Positions 41,282 to 50,949 are shown, counted from the stretch's first letter. The stretch is DNA of 64,000 nt from CALCHX01 sp035761165 (GCA_035761165.1 DASTRO010000238.1:24229-88228); one strand, 5' to 3'. Translations and numbers: made by a program. Notes: generated by a model not told the origin, from the sequence alone.

Positions 41282-42454
41282 TCAGCGGGCGTCGTACTGG
41301 GCCACCGGCCCGGTCGCGGCCGGGGGGCCGGATGGCTGCGGTGGGGCCGGGCGGTCGTCGGCGCGACCCGTCAGCCGCCGCAGCAGGTGGCGACCGGTGC
41401 CCCAGACCACCGCGACGTCGTTGATGGTGTAGTAGATGAGCCGCAGCGGCACGACGCCGACCGCCACCCACGGGCCGCGGCGGCGGGCGAACCAGGCGAG
41501 CAGCGGCCCGTTGCCGACGATCACCATCGCGGCGCCGAAGGCGGCGAGCGTGAGCCATTCGGGCCGCCGGGTCACGGCCGCGAGCGCCACCGCCAGCCAG
41601 GCCAGCCCCGTGAGCGCCGTGTAGAGCCGCTCCTCGGGCCGCAGGTTGAGCGACGACATGCGGCGTGCGATCGGCGAGCTGTGGAGCAGCGCCACCCACG
41701 GAAGCCCACGATCACGGACGTCGGTCGTGATGACGTTGCGCAGCGTCCACCGCTTGAGGTGGGTGGCCTGGATGTCCGGCCGCAGCATGATGCGGTAGCC
41801 CGCGGCGACGATGCGCTGCCCCAGCTCCACGTCCTCGATCTGGGGACGCGGGAAGCGGCGCTCGTCGAAGCCGCCGATGGCGAGGAAGACGTCGCGCCGC
41901 ACGGCGCCGCATCCGGTCCAGAAGGTGACCGCGTTCCCGGCGCCCTGCACGTGGGTGTAGTGGTGCACCAGGTTGCGGTACTGCGAGACGAGCCCGCGCT
42001 CCGGGGGCGCCGCATCGTAGGCGCCGAACACGGCGCCCAGGCCGTCGTCGCCGACGAGCGCCTCGCGCAGCCGGCGCAGCGTGTCCACGTGCACGCAGAC
42101 ATCGGCATCGACGAAGACGATGAAGCGCCCGCGCGCCACCTCCACCCCGCGATTGCGGGCGCACGCCGGCCCGTGCGGCCCACCCGTGAGCCGCACCACC
42201 CGATCGGCGAGCCGCTCCGCCACTTCCACCGTCTCGTCGCCGCTCGAGTCGTCCACGACGATGAGCTCCCAGCGCACACGCGGCAGGTCGCTGGCGAGGA
42301 GCGCCGCGGCGCTGCGTCGCAGCGCCGCGGCGCAGCGATGCGTCGGCACCACCACGGAGAGCAGCGGCGGCGGCGCCGTGGGGCCGAGTCGTGCGAACGG
42401 CACCCCGGCGTGCGGCGAGCGCCGCAGGAGCTGGCGCATGGAGCTAGCCCACAT
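41282..42454 (-). CDS. Membrane GT2 glycosyltransferase
   Basis: About 390 aa. LSVVVPTHRCAAALR, VVDDSSGDETVEV, FVDADVCVHVDTLRR and GGFDERRFPRPQIEDVELGQR form a complete GT-A site, with EDVELG the catalytic-base region. Two or three C-terminal helices and a Pro-rich tail follow. ATG 42454 overlaps the deacetylase stop; a second ATG lies at 42439. It belongs to a leftward operon with the deacetylase, GT4 and flavoprotein genes. Confidence 0.87.
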   Translation of the reverse strand: MWASSMRQLLRRSPHAGVPFARLGPTAPPPLLSVVVPTHRCAAALRRSAAALLASDLPRVRWELIVVDDSSGDETVEVAERLADRVVRLTGGPHGPACARNRGVEVARGRFIVFVDADVCVHVDTLRRLREALVGDDGLGAVFGAYDAAPPERGLVSQYRNLVHHYTHVQGAGNAVTFWTGCGAVRRDVFLAIGGFDERRFPRPQIEDVELGQRIVAAGYRIMLRPDIQATHLKRWTLRNVITTDVRDRGLPWVALLHSSPIARRMSSLNLRPEERLYTALTGLAWLAVALAAVTRRPEWLTLAAFGAAMVIVGNGPLLAWFARRRGPWVAVGVVPLRLIYYTINDVAVVWGTGRHLLRRLTGRADDRPAPPQPSGPPAATGPVAQYDAR

Positions 42455-43181
42455 GGTATGCCTCCCGCAGCCGGCGGGCGACCGCGCGCAGCCGCAGGTA
42501 GCGCCGCAGATGCGCCGTCCCCCACGACTCGAGCCGCCCGGGTGCGCGAAGATAGTACGCATCCACACGCGGAAGCCACACCGGATCCTCGGCATCGCGC
42601 AGCCCGCGCAGCACCGTCGTGCAGCCGATGTCGTACACGGCCCGCACGCGCGAGGCCGCCGCACCGTCCACGCTGCCGTAGGGATAGGCGAACGCGCGTG
42701 GCCGCACGCCGGTGTGGCGGAGCAGATCCTCGGCACTCCCCTCCACCTCGTCCGCCAGGTCGCTGGCCGCCAGCCCGGCCAGTGGGCGGTGCGTCCGCCC
42801 GTGCGAGCCGAGCGCGATCCCGCGCTCCGCCAGCCGCGCGAGCGCCGACCAGCCGAGCAGGGGGAGGTCGGGGATGCCGCGCGCCCCCGTCCCTGCCCAG
42901 GCGTTGCGCCCGCCGACGAACCCCGTCGGCACGAACAGGGTCGCCGGGAACGCGTGCTCGGCCAGGAGGGGCGCCGCGTGCGTGGCGAAGTTGGCGAACG
43001 CGTCGTCGAAGGTGAGGGCCACGGCCGAGTCGCCGCCCTCGCCGCGCAGCAGCGCGTCGAGCGGCACCACGGCCACCAGGCCGCTGGCCAGCCAGCGCAC
43101 GTGCGCCCGGAAGCGCTCCGGCGGCATCGAGATCGGCGAGCCCGAGCCGTCGATGGAGTGGTAGGTCAGGATCGCGCGCAC
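42444..43181 (-). CDS. Polysaccharide deacetylase (NodB/CE4)
   Basis: About 245 aa. It has TFDD (57-60) with the metal aspartate, SHGRTH (126-131) with the two metal histidines H127 and H131, and FAYPYGSVD near 155. No signal peptide or membrane helix is visible, so it may act on a cytoplasmic or membrane-associated substrate. It probably removes N-acetyl groups from hexosamine in the glycan. GTG 43181 overlaps the upstream GT4 stop by 16 nt. Confidence 0.87.
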   Translation of the reverse strand: MRAILTYHSIDGSGSPISMPPERFRAHVRWLASGLVAVVPLDALLRGEGGDSAVALTFDDAFANFATHAAPLLAEHAFPATLFVPTGFVGGRNAWAGTGARGIPDLPLLGWSALARLAERGIALGSHGRTHRPLAGLAASDLADEVEGSAEDLLRHTGVRPRAFAYPYGSVDGAAASRVRAVYDIGCTTVLRGLRDAEDPVWLPRVDAYYLRAPGRLESWGTAHLRRYLRLRAVARRLREAYHVG

Positions 43182-44410
43182 GAGGCCTCCCGCGCTCCGG
43201 CGGCCCGAGACGCCGGCGTGACGCCGTCGACGGCGCTGCGCGTGACGGCACGCAGCGCCGCCAGTGCCGTGTCGGCCGGCCGCTCCCAGCTCAGCGCGGA
43301 GGCGCGGCGCCGCGCCTCCGCGCCCATGCGCTGCCGCGCCGCCTCGTCGCGGAGCAGCGCGCACATGGCGTCCGTGAGGGCCCCGAGATCGTCCGGCGCG
43401 ACGAAGAGCCCGCCTCCCGCCAACAGCTGCGGCAGCGGGCTCGCCGTCGTCGCGACCACCGGCGTGCCGCAGGCGGCGGCCTCCACCGCCGGCAGTCCGA
43501 AGCCCTCGTGTCGGGACGGCAGCAGCAGCGCGGTGGCGCCGGCGAGCAGGGGCCGCAGCGCCTCGTCGCCCAGGAAGCCCGTCCACCGCACGAGGGCCTC
43601 CGTGCCGGCCGCGGCGATGGTCCGGCGGATCTCCTCCAGCGCACCGAGGAAGACGTCGCCCGCGGTGGTGCCGACCAGCACCAGATACGGCGGGGACGCG
43701 GCGCCGCGGACCAGCGCGGCGTGCGCGCGCACGGCCAGCTCCACGCGCTTGTGCGGGTTGAAGCCGCCGACGTAGACGAACCACGGGCTTCCCGCCGGCA
43801 CGCCGGCCCGCCGGGCCGCGGCGTCGATCGCGCCCCGGTCCTCGCACGGCCGGTAGACCGCAGCGGGTGCCTCCCCGAGTACGTGGAGCCGCGTGCGGGG
43901 TACGCCGAGCACCGCGGAGATCTCCGCGGCCGAGAACTCGGACACCGTGGCCACCGCCCGGGCCTGCGCCAGCGCGAGCCGGGTCTTGAGCGACCAGAAG
44001 AGGCGCGCCCGGCGCGTCGGCAGCGTCAGCGTCGGAAAGCGCTCGGCGATCACGTCGTGGATCGTGACCACCGCCGGCAGCCCGGGCGGCAGGGGGAAGT
44101 AGGTGTACGTCGAGGGCGAGAAGAAGACATCCGGCCGGCGGCGCCAGACGGCACGGGTGAAGCGCAGCATGTCGGACATCGTGCGGTGCCCGGCGGCGGA
44201 CGCGGCGAGCGTCGGCGCAAGGCGCTGCGGCACGACGTGCACCTCGGCGTTCGGGCCGGGCGGCTCCAGCTCGGCCGCGGCCCGGGCATCGGCGAAGAGG
44301 ACGAAGCGATCGGCCGGAGCGCGCCGCACCATCGCCGTCACCAGCTCGCGCGTGAACCGGCCGTAGCCGCGTCCATTCGCCCAGCAGGCAGCGTCCACCC
44401 CGATGCGCAT
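43166..44410 (-). CDS. GT4 glycosyltransferase
   Basis: About 414 aa. It starts MRIGVDAACWANGRGYGRFT and has a TIHDVIAERFP segment. The donor domain has FVYVGGFNPHKRVELAVRA, GFLGDEALRPLLAGATALL and PSRHEGFGLPAVEAAACGTPVV, with the EGFGLPxxE donor motif. It is a mannosyltransferase-like GT-B enzyme. The ATG at 44410 is the first in the clear homologous region. The flavoprotein gene lies 19 nt upstream. Confidence 0.9.
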   Translation of the reverse strand: MRIGVDAACWANGRGYGRFTRELVTAMVRRAPADRFVLFADARAAAELEPPGPNAEVHVVPQRLAPTLAASAAGHRTMSDMLRFTRAVWRRRPDVFFSPSTYTYFPLPPGLPAVVTIHDVIAERFPTLTLPTRRARLFWSLKTRLALAQARAVATVSEFSAAEISAVLGVPRTRLHVLGEAPAAVYRPCEDRGAIDAAARRAGVPAGSPWFVYVGGFNPHKRVELAVRAHAALVRGAASPPYLVLVGTTAGDVFLGALEEIRRTIAAAGTEALVRWTGFLGDEALRPLLAGATALLLPSRHEGFGLPAVEAAACGTPVVATTASPLPQLLAGGGLFVAPDDLGALTDAMCALLRDEAARQRMGAEARRRASALSWERPADTALAALRAVTRSAVDGVTPASRAAGAREASCARS

Positions 44411-44429
44411 CGTCCCGGGCCGGTGGTGG

Positions 44430-46007
44430 TCAGGAGCGCGCCGAGGCGCGCGCGACGGCGGGATGGGGCGCACGTGGCAACGTCACCGTCGCCCCGGAGC
44501 CGGACACCCCACCGCCGGGCGGGCCGGCGCCGGCGCCACGTCCGCCGTCGACGCGCTGCTCCTCGTGATACTCCAGGTCGGTGTTCACCGACCAGACGTC
44601 GTGTCGCGCCCCGAGCATGTTCTCCGTGGTCAGCAGGGCGGTGTACATCGAGTGATCCTGGTTGTTGTACTTGTGCATCCCGTTGCGCCCCACGGGGTGC
44701 AGGTTGGCGATCGGGTCGATGTACGAGCGGATCGTGGCGATGTGGTCGCGGTACTCGCCGTCGTAGATCGGGTACGCCTTGGGCATCCGGACCACCGCGC
44801 CGTCGTCGACGCGCGCCCCGCGGGCGAGCCCGAGCTGCCCCAGCTCGTGCGTCGCGAGCGCGATGAGCTCCGCATCCGGGCTCTCCCACAGCCCGTCCCC
44901 CTCGAAGCAGAAGTACTCCAGGCCGAGGCAGGTGTGGCCCGGCACCGGCACCATGGCGGCGCTCCAGTTGTTGAAGTTCTGGATGCGCCCCACCTTCACG
45001 CCCGGCGTGTGGACGTAGATCCAGTTGTCGGGGAAGAGGTCGCGGGCGTCGAGCACCAGCGCCACGAGCAGGAAGTCGCGATAGCGCAGCCCCTCGCCGG
45101 CACGCCGGATCTCGGGCGGCGCGGCGGGCTGCAGCGCGCGCACGAGCGCCCGCAGGTCGAGCGTCGAGATGACGTGCTCGCATGGGAAGCGGCGCTCGCC
45201 CGCGTCGGTGGCCGCGCGCACCGCGACGGCCCGCCCGTGCTCGAGCTCGATGGCGGTGACGCGGTGACGGAGGAGCACCTCGCCCCCCAGCTCGCGAACC
45301 CGATCGCGGCAGCGCTCCCACATCTGCCCCGGGCCCAGCCGCGGATAGCGAAAGCTGTGGATGAGCGTCTTCACGTCGTCGGCACGCTTGGTGAGCGCGG
45401 TGGCCGAGAGGATGGCGCGGGTGAGCGAGAGCCCCTGGATGCGCTGGGCCGCCCACTCGGCGCGGATCTCGGCGCACGGGATGCCCCACACCTTCTCCGT
45501 ATAGGTCTTGAAGAAGGTCTCGTAGAGGCGGCGGCCGAAGCGGTTCGTCACCCACTGCTCGAACGTCTCCTCCACCGGGCTCGGATGCAGCCGCGCCTGG
45601 AGGTAGCTGAGGACGATGAGCGTGGCGCGCCAGAGCCCGAGCCCGCGCAGCGCGTTGCCGGCCTTGAGCGGATAGTCGAAGTACTTCCCGTCGTAGTGGA
45701 TGCGCGAGAGGCGCGGGACGTCGATCAGCTCGTCGCCCAGCAGCTCCTCCCAGAGCGCCTCGACGGGCCGGATCTTGGTGAAGAAACGGTGGCCGCCGAT
45801 GTCGAAGCGGTAGCCATTGTGCGTGGCGGTGCGCGAGATGCCGCCCACCAGCTCGTCGCTCTCCAGCACGGTGACCGCGTAGCCCTGCTTGGCGAGCGCG
45901 TAGGCCGCGGTGAGGCCGGCCGGCCCGGCTCCGCAGACCAGCACCCGGTCGCCGGGACGCAGGCGATCGGCGGGCCTCGTCGCGCCCTCAGCCGGAGAGA
46001 GACTCAC
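44430..46007 (-). CDS. UDP-galactopyranose-mutase-like FAD oxidoreductase
   Basis: 525 aa. GAGPAGLTAAYALAKQGY (about 26-43) and SDELVGGISRT bind FAD. DIGGHRFFTKI is the GGHxF site typical of mutase-like flavoproteins. FKTYTEKVWGIPCAEI and the late NNQDHSMYTALLTTEN segment are shared by bacterial glycan-cluster members of this family. Its specific sugar reaction is unknown. It is the first gene of the leftward operon that includes GT4, deacetylase and GT2 genes. The C-terminal Gly/Pro-rich tail looks unstructured. Confidence 0.85.
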   Translation of the reverse strand: MSLSPAEGATRPADRLRPGDRVLVCGAGPAGLTAAYALAKQGYAVTVLESDELVGGISRTATHNGYRFDIGGHRFFTKIRPVEALWEELLGDELIDVPRLSRIHYDGKYFDYPLKAGNALRGLGLWRATLIVLSYLQARLHPSPVEETFEQWVTNRFGRRLYETFFKTYTEKVWGIPCAEIRAEWAAQRIQGLSLTRAILSATALTKRADDVKTLIHSFRYPRLGPGQMWERCRDRVRELGGEVLLRHRVTAIELEHGRAVAVRAATDAGERRFPCEHVISTLDLRALVRALQPAAPPEIRRAGEGLRYRDFLLVALVLDARDLFPDNWIYVHTPGVKVGRIQNFNNWSAAMVPVPGHTCLGLEYFCFEGDGLWESPDAELIALATHELGQLGLARGARVDDGAVVRMPKAYPIYDGEYRDHIATIRSYIDPIANLHPVGRNGMHKYNNQDHSMYTALLTTENMLGARHDVWSVNTDLEYHEEQRVDGGRGAGAGPPGGGVSGSGATVTLPRAPHPAVARASARS

Positions 46008-46480
46008 CGCGCGGGCCGCCGAGCTAGCGTGCTGGCTGTCGTCGCCACCGCCACGGTGGGCGGGGAGACGCGATGCGTGACCGTGTCATGTGGCGCCGTC
46101 GCGAGGGGAACGGGCGCAGCCTGCGTGCGAGCACGCCAAGGTAGGGACGGTGAGGCGCGCGGCAAGAGCGGGAATGCGCACCGCTGCCGGCCTCGTCCAC
46201 ACACCGCGCCACTGCACGCGGCGCGAACGAGTTGCACGTCGCCGAACTGAGCCGTGACGACGACCGCAGCGGTCGCCGCGCTCGCAGGATCGTCAGTGCG
46301 CACCGCGTTGTGTGGCACCCTCACCACGTTTCCGTTGCGTCGACCCGACCCGCGCGCGTCGCGCCGGAGGGTGATGCCACCGGTCGACGTGCGCCTTGCC
46401 CCGCGCTCGCACCACCCAGCAGTATGTGGCGGTCGCGCCCGCGTCGGCGGCGCGCCGCACCGCCCCCGTGGAGAGGACAC
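46008..46480. other. Divergent spacer, no gene seen
   Basis: 473 nt between the leftward flavoprotein operon and the rightward flippase. Both promoters should be here. No convincing ORF, dyad or A/T-rich promoter core was found. The frame upstream of the flippase is open to 46232, but it reads as random Arg/Pro/Ala-rich sequence. Confidence 0.4.
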
Positions 46481-47923
46481 GTGCACGCACGCCCCGGGCA
46501 GCTCGTCGAGGAGCAGCAGTGGTCGGGCGCCGGCGTGGCGCGGCGCTTCCTCGCGTTAGGCGCTGGCGAGGCCGGCGCCCGGCTCCTCGCCTTTGCCGGG
46601 ATGGTGCACGTGGCCCGCGCGGTGGGGCCCGACGGCTTCGGCGCGATCGGCTTCGCGCTGGCGGTGCTGCTCTACATGTCGCGGCTCGCCGACGGCGGGC
46701 TCGACCTCGGCGCGGGTGTCGGCGAGGTGGCCGCCCGCCGCGACGCGCCCGGGGCGTTCGTGCCGGCCGTGCTCACCATCCGCGCCCTGCTGGCGCTGGG
46801 CGTCGCGGCCGTCACCGCCACCGCCGCGCTCCTGCTCCTCCCAGTCCCCGACGGCCACATCCTGGCTCTCTACGCCGCGGTGCTGGTGGTGGCGGGGCTC
46901 AGCACACGCTGGGTGCACGTGGGCATGGACCGGGCGCGCACGGTGGGTGGCGCCCGACTGCTCGGCGAGGCGCTCGTCCTCACCCTGCTCGTCACGCTCG
47001 TCCATCGCCCCGGCGACGTCCTGCGCGTGCCGCTCGCCCAGCTCGCCGGCGACGCCGCGGCGGCACTGCTGCTGCTCGTCGCCCTGCGGCAGGCGGGAGT
47101 CCCGCTGCGTCCGCGCCTGGACCCGGCGGCGGCGCTGCCGGTGCTGCGGCGCGGCTGGCGCCTCATGGGCGCCACGCTGCTCGGCCTGGCGATCTACAAC
47201 TCCGACCTGCTCTTCCTGCGCGCGCTCCATGGCACGGCGAGCGTGGGCCTCTACGCCGCTGCATACGCGATCGTCAGCTTCTGGCTCAACATCGGCGTGA
47301 CGTACGCGCTCAGCCTGCTGCCGGCGGTGAGCGCGCGCGCCGACGACCCGCACCGCCATGCCCTCCGCGAGCGTGCGCTGGCGCATGCCGTCGCGCTGTG
47401 GACGCCGGTGATGGCCGGTGGCGCCATCGTCGCGCCGGGACTGGTCGGGCTCGTCTTCGGCCCTGGGTATGAGCCGGCCGGCGCGGCGCTGCGGCTGCTC
47501 ATCTGGTCGATGCTGCCGGCGGTGCTCGCCGAGGTGGTGCTGGCCGGGCTGGTGGCCATGCGGCGCGAGCGGAGCGTCGTGCGCGTCTACGCCACCACGC
47601 TGGCCATCACGCTCGTGCTGAATGCCGCGCTCATCCCGCGCTTCGGGATCGTTGGCGCGGCGGTGGCGACGATCGGCGGTGAGCTGGCGCGCCTCGCCCT
47701 CGCGGTGCGCGCGGCGGGCGCGGCCGGCTACGGCCCGCTCGAGCCCACCCGCTGGTGGCGCGCCATGGTGGCCGGTGGCGCGATGGCAGCGACGCTCCTC
47801 GCCCTCGGCCCCCTGCCGGTGCTCGTCGCGGTCGGCGTCGGCGCCGTCACGTACGTCGCCGCGCTCACCGCCATGGGCGGCATCCGCTTCCGCCGCGGCG
47901 CGCTCCCCGTGCTGTCGCCCTGA
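46481..47923 (+). CDS. Second oligosaccharide flippase, Wzx/MOP type
   Basis: About 480 aa with 12 or so helices. ARRFLALGAGEAGARLLAF and ARAVGPDGFGAIGFALAVL open the protein, as in MOP flippases. The GTG at 46481 is chosen because GGAGAGG lies directly upstream; ATG 46424 is an alternative. It would flip lipid-linked repeat units, either for a different glycan than the first flippase (9228-10802) or for a variant. It converges on the radical SAM gene with a gap of 7 nt. Confidence 0.83.
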   Translation: MHARPGQLVEEQQWSGAGVARRFLALGAGEAGARLLAFAGMVHVARAVGPDGFGAIGFALAVLLYMSRLADGGLDLGAGVGEVAARRDAPGAFVPAVLTIRALLALGVAAVTATAALLLLPVPDGHILALYAAVLVVAGLSTRWVHVGMDRARTVGGARLLGEALVLTLLVTLVHRPGDVLRVPLAQLAGDAAAALLLLVALRQAGVPLRPRLDPAAALPVLRRGWRLMGATLLGLAIYNSDLLFLRALHGTASVGLYAAAYAIVSFWLNIGVTYALSLLPAVSARADDPHRHALRERALAHAVALWTPVMAGGAIVAPGLVGLVFGPGYEPAGAALRLLIWSMLPAVLAEVVLAGLVAMRRERSVVRVYATTLAITLVLNAALIPRFGIVGAAVATIGGELARLALAVRAAGAAGYGPLEPTRWWRAMVAGGAMAATLLALGPLPVLVAVGVGAVTYVAALTAMGGIRFRRGALPVLSP

Positions 47924-47930
47924 CGCGCGG

Positions 47931-49070
47931 CTACGCCGGCGACGCCGGCGCGGCCGGCGGCGCGGCGTCGAGCGCCGCCCGCTCGCCCGCCGGGAGCGGC
48001 GATGGCCGCCGCCAGGCGCGCGACCCGGCCATCGCCCGCGCCAGCTGCACCGGCTGGAAGGTGATGCTCGGCCAGAGGAAGACCTCGGTGGTGCAGTGGC
48101 ACTCCCGCCGCTCGATCGACTCGCGCAGCGCCTTCGCCTGCGGCGAGGACCAGATCTCCCAGAAGGACTGCTGCCGCAGGTTGCCGAGCGGGGTGTGCAG
48201 CTCGCACACCGAGACGTCGCCATTGGCGTAGACGACCGCGCTCAGCCGCCCGGCGCGGCAGGGGACGACCTGCCGGTTCTGCTTGATGGTCTGCACCTTG
48301 GCCCACTGCAGCATCGGCTCGACGATGGCGCCGTAGCGCCCCTCCTCGCGCGGCGCCCACAGCCGGCGGATGTACTCGTACAACGCCTCGTACTGCTGCA
48401 GCGACGGCCCCTGCAGCGACGGGTTGGCGCGATCGCCGCGGATGATGGCCAGGTTGTGATGATCCATCTGCGGGCAGCGCTCGTACAGGTACGTCGTCAG
48501 CCGCCGGATCTCGTCCATGTTGACGTCGGTGGCCGTCGAGATGCTGTGGATGCGCAGCCGCGGGTCGCTGCGCTGCAGCTCCGCCAGGGCGTCGTACGTC
48601 GCCATGGCGTGCTCGAAGGCGTGACGCGCGCCGCGGAACTCGTCGTGGAACTCGGCCAGCCCGTCGAGCGAGAGCTCGACGACGAACAGCTCCAGCTCGG
48701 GCGCGGCGAGCGTCTCCTTCACCTGCGTGACCGTCTTCTCCGTGAAGTAGCCGTTGGTGGGCACGTAGATCTGCCGCACGCCGTTGCGCCTCACGAACTG
48801 CCGGCAGATGGCGCCGAACTCCTTCCGCAGGAAGGGCTCGCCCCCGGAGAGGTTGAGGTTCTCCAGGCGGCCGAGCGACTCGGAGAGGGCGACGATCTCG
48901 TCGAAGGAGAGGTCGTTGCGCTGGTTGAGGCTCCGCCAGTAGAAGCAGTGCTCGCACCGCATGTTGCAGATGGAGTTGATGAAGAGCACCAGGAACGGCG
49001 GGCTCGGCAACTCCCGGTAGTTCGCCTGCGTGATGCGGAGATGGCGTTCGACGCGGTCGAGCACGTTCAT
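47931..49070 (-). CDS. Radical SAM protein with SPASM-like C-terminus
   Basis: About 379 aa. The [4Fe-4S] site is C35-x3-C39-x2-C42 (CNMRCEHC), followed by the SAM motif GGEP (76-79). The C-terminal region has PCRAGRLSAVVYANGDVSVCEL and further cysteines (ECHC), as in SPASM proteins that hold extra iron-sulfur clusters. GGAGG lies 5 nt before ATG 49070. Such enzymes act on peptides, cofactors or sugars; no precursor peptide gene was seen nearby, so a role in glycan modification is only a guess from context. Confidence 0.85.
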   Translation of the reverse strand: MNVLDRVERHLRITQANYRELPSPPFLVLFINSICNMRCEHCFYWRSLNQRNDLSFDEIVALSESLGRLENLNLSGGEPFLRKEFGAICRQFVRRNGVRQIYVPTNGYFTEKTVTQVKETLAAPELELFVVELSLDGLAEFHDEFRGARHAFEHAMATYDALAELQRSDPRLRIHSISTATDVNMDEIRRLTTYLYERCPQMDHHNLAIIRGDRANPSLQGPSLQQYEALYEYIRRLWAPREEGRYGAIVEPMLQWAKVQTIKQNRQVVPCRAGRLSAVVYANGDVSVCELHTPLGNLRQQSFWEIWSSPQAKALRESIERRECHCTTEVFLWPSITFQPVQLARAMAGSRAWRRPSPLPAGERAALDAAPPAAPASPA

Positions 49071-49330
49071 GCGAGCCTCCGGGGTGTGGCGGGGTCGCGG
49101 CGAGCGGCGGCGCCTGGCGGTGGTCGCGTCGAGGGCGCGGAGCCGCACGCCAATCTGTGAGGCGGTGCCGGAATGCGCCACGCCGAGTTGCGGGGACGCA
49201 CACCAGCGCTCGAGCCCGCCTGCCGCGCGCCGTCCGCCATGGCGTAGCAGGTCGGCCTCGCGGCATCATGGATGCGCCGTGGCGCGCGCCGGTGGCGCGC
49301 GCATCGTCGCGCCGGATGTCGACGTGGGCG

Positions 49331-49360
49331 ACCGGACGTCGGGCGCGCCCGACGTCCGGT
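49331..49360. repeat. Perfect 30-bp palindrome in a divergent spacer
   Basis: ACCGGACGTCGGGCG is followed by its exact reverse complement, 61 nt before the ATG of the glycosidase-like gene and 261 nt from the radical SAM start. It could be an operator or an mRNA hairpin in the leader. The rest of 49071-49421 holds no gene. Confidence 0.7.
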
Positions 49361-49421
49361 TCCGCCCCCGCTCGACGTCACCCTCCGAGTTCCCCTCGCC
49401 GCCCTCACCGGAGTCTCCGCG

Positions 49422-50906
49422 ATGCTCCAGAATCTGCTGCGCGCCCCGCGGTCACGTCGGTCGTCCGTCCTGAGACGCGCGGTGGTGCTGCGCCCCAGCG
49501 CCATGCTCGCCGCGCTCACCGTCATGGCCTGTGGCGGCGGCTCGTCCCCGACCACCGACGGTCGCAGCGACGGCGATGGCGGCACCGGCCCCATCGACGG
49601 CCCGCCGGCCGACGCGACGATCACGCTCGCGCCGACCGCGCGATTCCAGACGATGCGCGGCTGGGAGGCCACCGCTCAGGCGGGACAGGAGGAGATCGCC
49701 GCCTTTCCGCAGTACCGCGATGCACTGCCCGAATGGGCGGTGGACTCGGTGGGGCTCGATCGGCTGCGCCTGGAGATCCGCAGCGGCGCGGAGAACCCGC
49801 GCGACAGTTGGGGCGAGATGCGCGCCGGCCGCCTGAGCGGCTCGGCCTGGCGCTGCCTCCGCTACGAGGCGGTGAACGACGACGCGAGCCCGACCACGAT
49901 GGACCCGGCCGGCTTCCACTTCGGCGAGCTCGACCTCACCGTGGAGCAGGTGGTGCTGCCGATGAAGCGGCGGCTGGAGGCGCGCGGTGAGCGGCTCTTC
50001 CTGAACGTCAACTACGTCGCCTTCGTGCAGCAGTGCCCCGGCGTGCGCTACGACCACCGCGACCCGGCGGAATACGCCGAATTCGTGCTCGCCACCGTGC
50101 AGCACCTGCGCGACAAGTACGGGCTGGTGCCGGACGCGTGGGAGGTGATCCTCGAGCCCGACACCGGCACGCCATGGCACGGCGCGGAGATCGGCGCCGC
50201 GATCGTCGCCGCCGACCAGCGCCTGCGCGCTGCGGGCTTCGACGTCGACTTCATCGCCCCGTCCACCACCAGCATGGCCAACGCGGTGCCCTACGCCGAC
50301 GAGCTGGCCACCCGCGTGCCGGCCGCCCGCCCGCTGCTGGCCGAGCTCTCCTACCACCGCTACACCGGCGTCTCGGATGCCAACCTGCGCGCCATCGCGG
50401 AGCGAGCCGCGGCGTACGGCACGGCCACGGCGATGCTCGAGCACATGGGCGCCGACCACGAGGAGCTGCACCGCGACCTGGCGATCGGCAACGTCTCGGC
50501 CTGGCAGCAGTTCGTGCTCGCCTACACCGGGGATGACGAGGGCGACGCGTACCTCAAGGTCGGGACGACGGGCGGCACGCCCTCGCTGCGGCTGGGCAGC
50601 CGGACGCGCTATCTGCGCCGCTACTTCCAGCACGTGCGCCGCGGGGCGGTGCGCATCGGCGCGGCCAGCGACGACGAGGCCTTCGCCCCGCTCGCCTTCG
50701 TCAATCCGGACGACCGGTACACGGTGGTCGTGAAGACGACGCGCGGCGGCACGGTGGGCGTGCGGGGGCTCCCCGCCGGCCGCTACGGTGTCGCGTCCAC
50801 CACCGCCGACGAGGACGGGAGTGAGCCGGACGTGACGATCGCGGCGGGCGGCGAGCTGCGCGCGACGATCCCCGACCGCGGTGTGCTGGTGATCTTCCGG
50901 CGGTGA
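49422..50906 (+). CDS. Lipoprotein resembling clan GH-A glycosidases (GH30-like)
   Basis: About 494 aa. A basic N-terminus, a hydrophobic stretch and the lipobox VMAC give Cys37 as the lipidated residue. A Gly/Ser/Asp/Thr linker runs to about 65. The rest looks like a (beta/alpha)8 barrel: RGWEATAQAG near the start of the domain, EVILEPD (Glu245, candidate acid/base), ELSYHRYTG and AMLEHMG (Glu340, candidate nucleophile), then a beta-sandwich end with PDDRYTVVV. It probably cleaves a glycan at the cell surface. Family assignment is tentative. Confidence 0.6.
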   Translation: MLQNLLRAPRSRRSSVLRRAVVLRPSAMLAALTVMACGGGSSPTTDGRSDGDGGTGPIDGPPADATITLAPTARFQTMRGWEATAQAGQEEIAAFPQYRDALPEWAVDSVGLDRLRLEIRSGAENPRDSWGEMRAGRLSGSAWRCLRYEAVNDDASPTTMDPAGFHFGELDLTVEQVVLPMKRRLEARGERLFLNVNYVAFVQQCPGVRYDHRDPAEYAEFVLATVQHLRDKYGLVPDAWEVILEPDTGTPWHGAEIGAAIVAADQRLRAAGFDVDFIAPSTTSMANAVPYADELATRVPAARPLLAELSYHRYTGVSDANLRAIAERAAAYGTATAMLEHMGADHEELHRDLAIGNVSAWQQFVLAYTGDDEGDAYLKVGTTGGTPSLRLGSRTRYLRRYFQHVRRGAVRIGAASDDEAFAPLAFVNPDDRYTVVVKTTRGGTVGVRGLPAGRYGVASTTADEDGSEPDVTIAAGGELRATIPDRGVLVIFRR

Positions 50907-50949
50907 CGGGCAGGCCGGCCGCACGCGTCGCGCCGCCCGGCCGGGCGGC

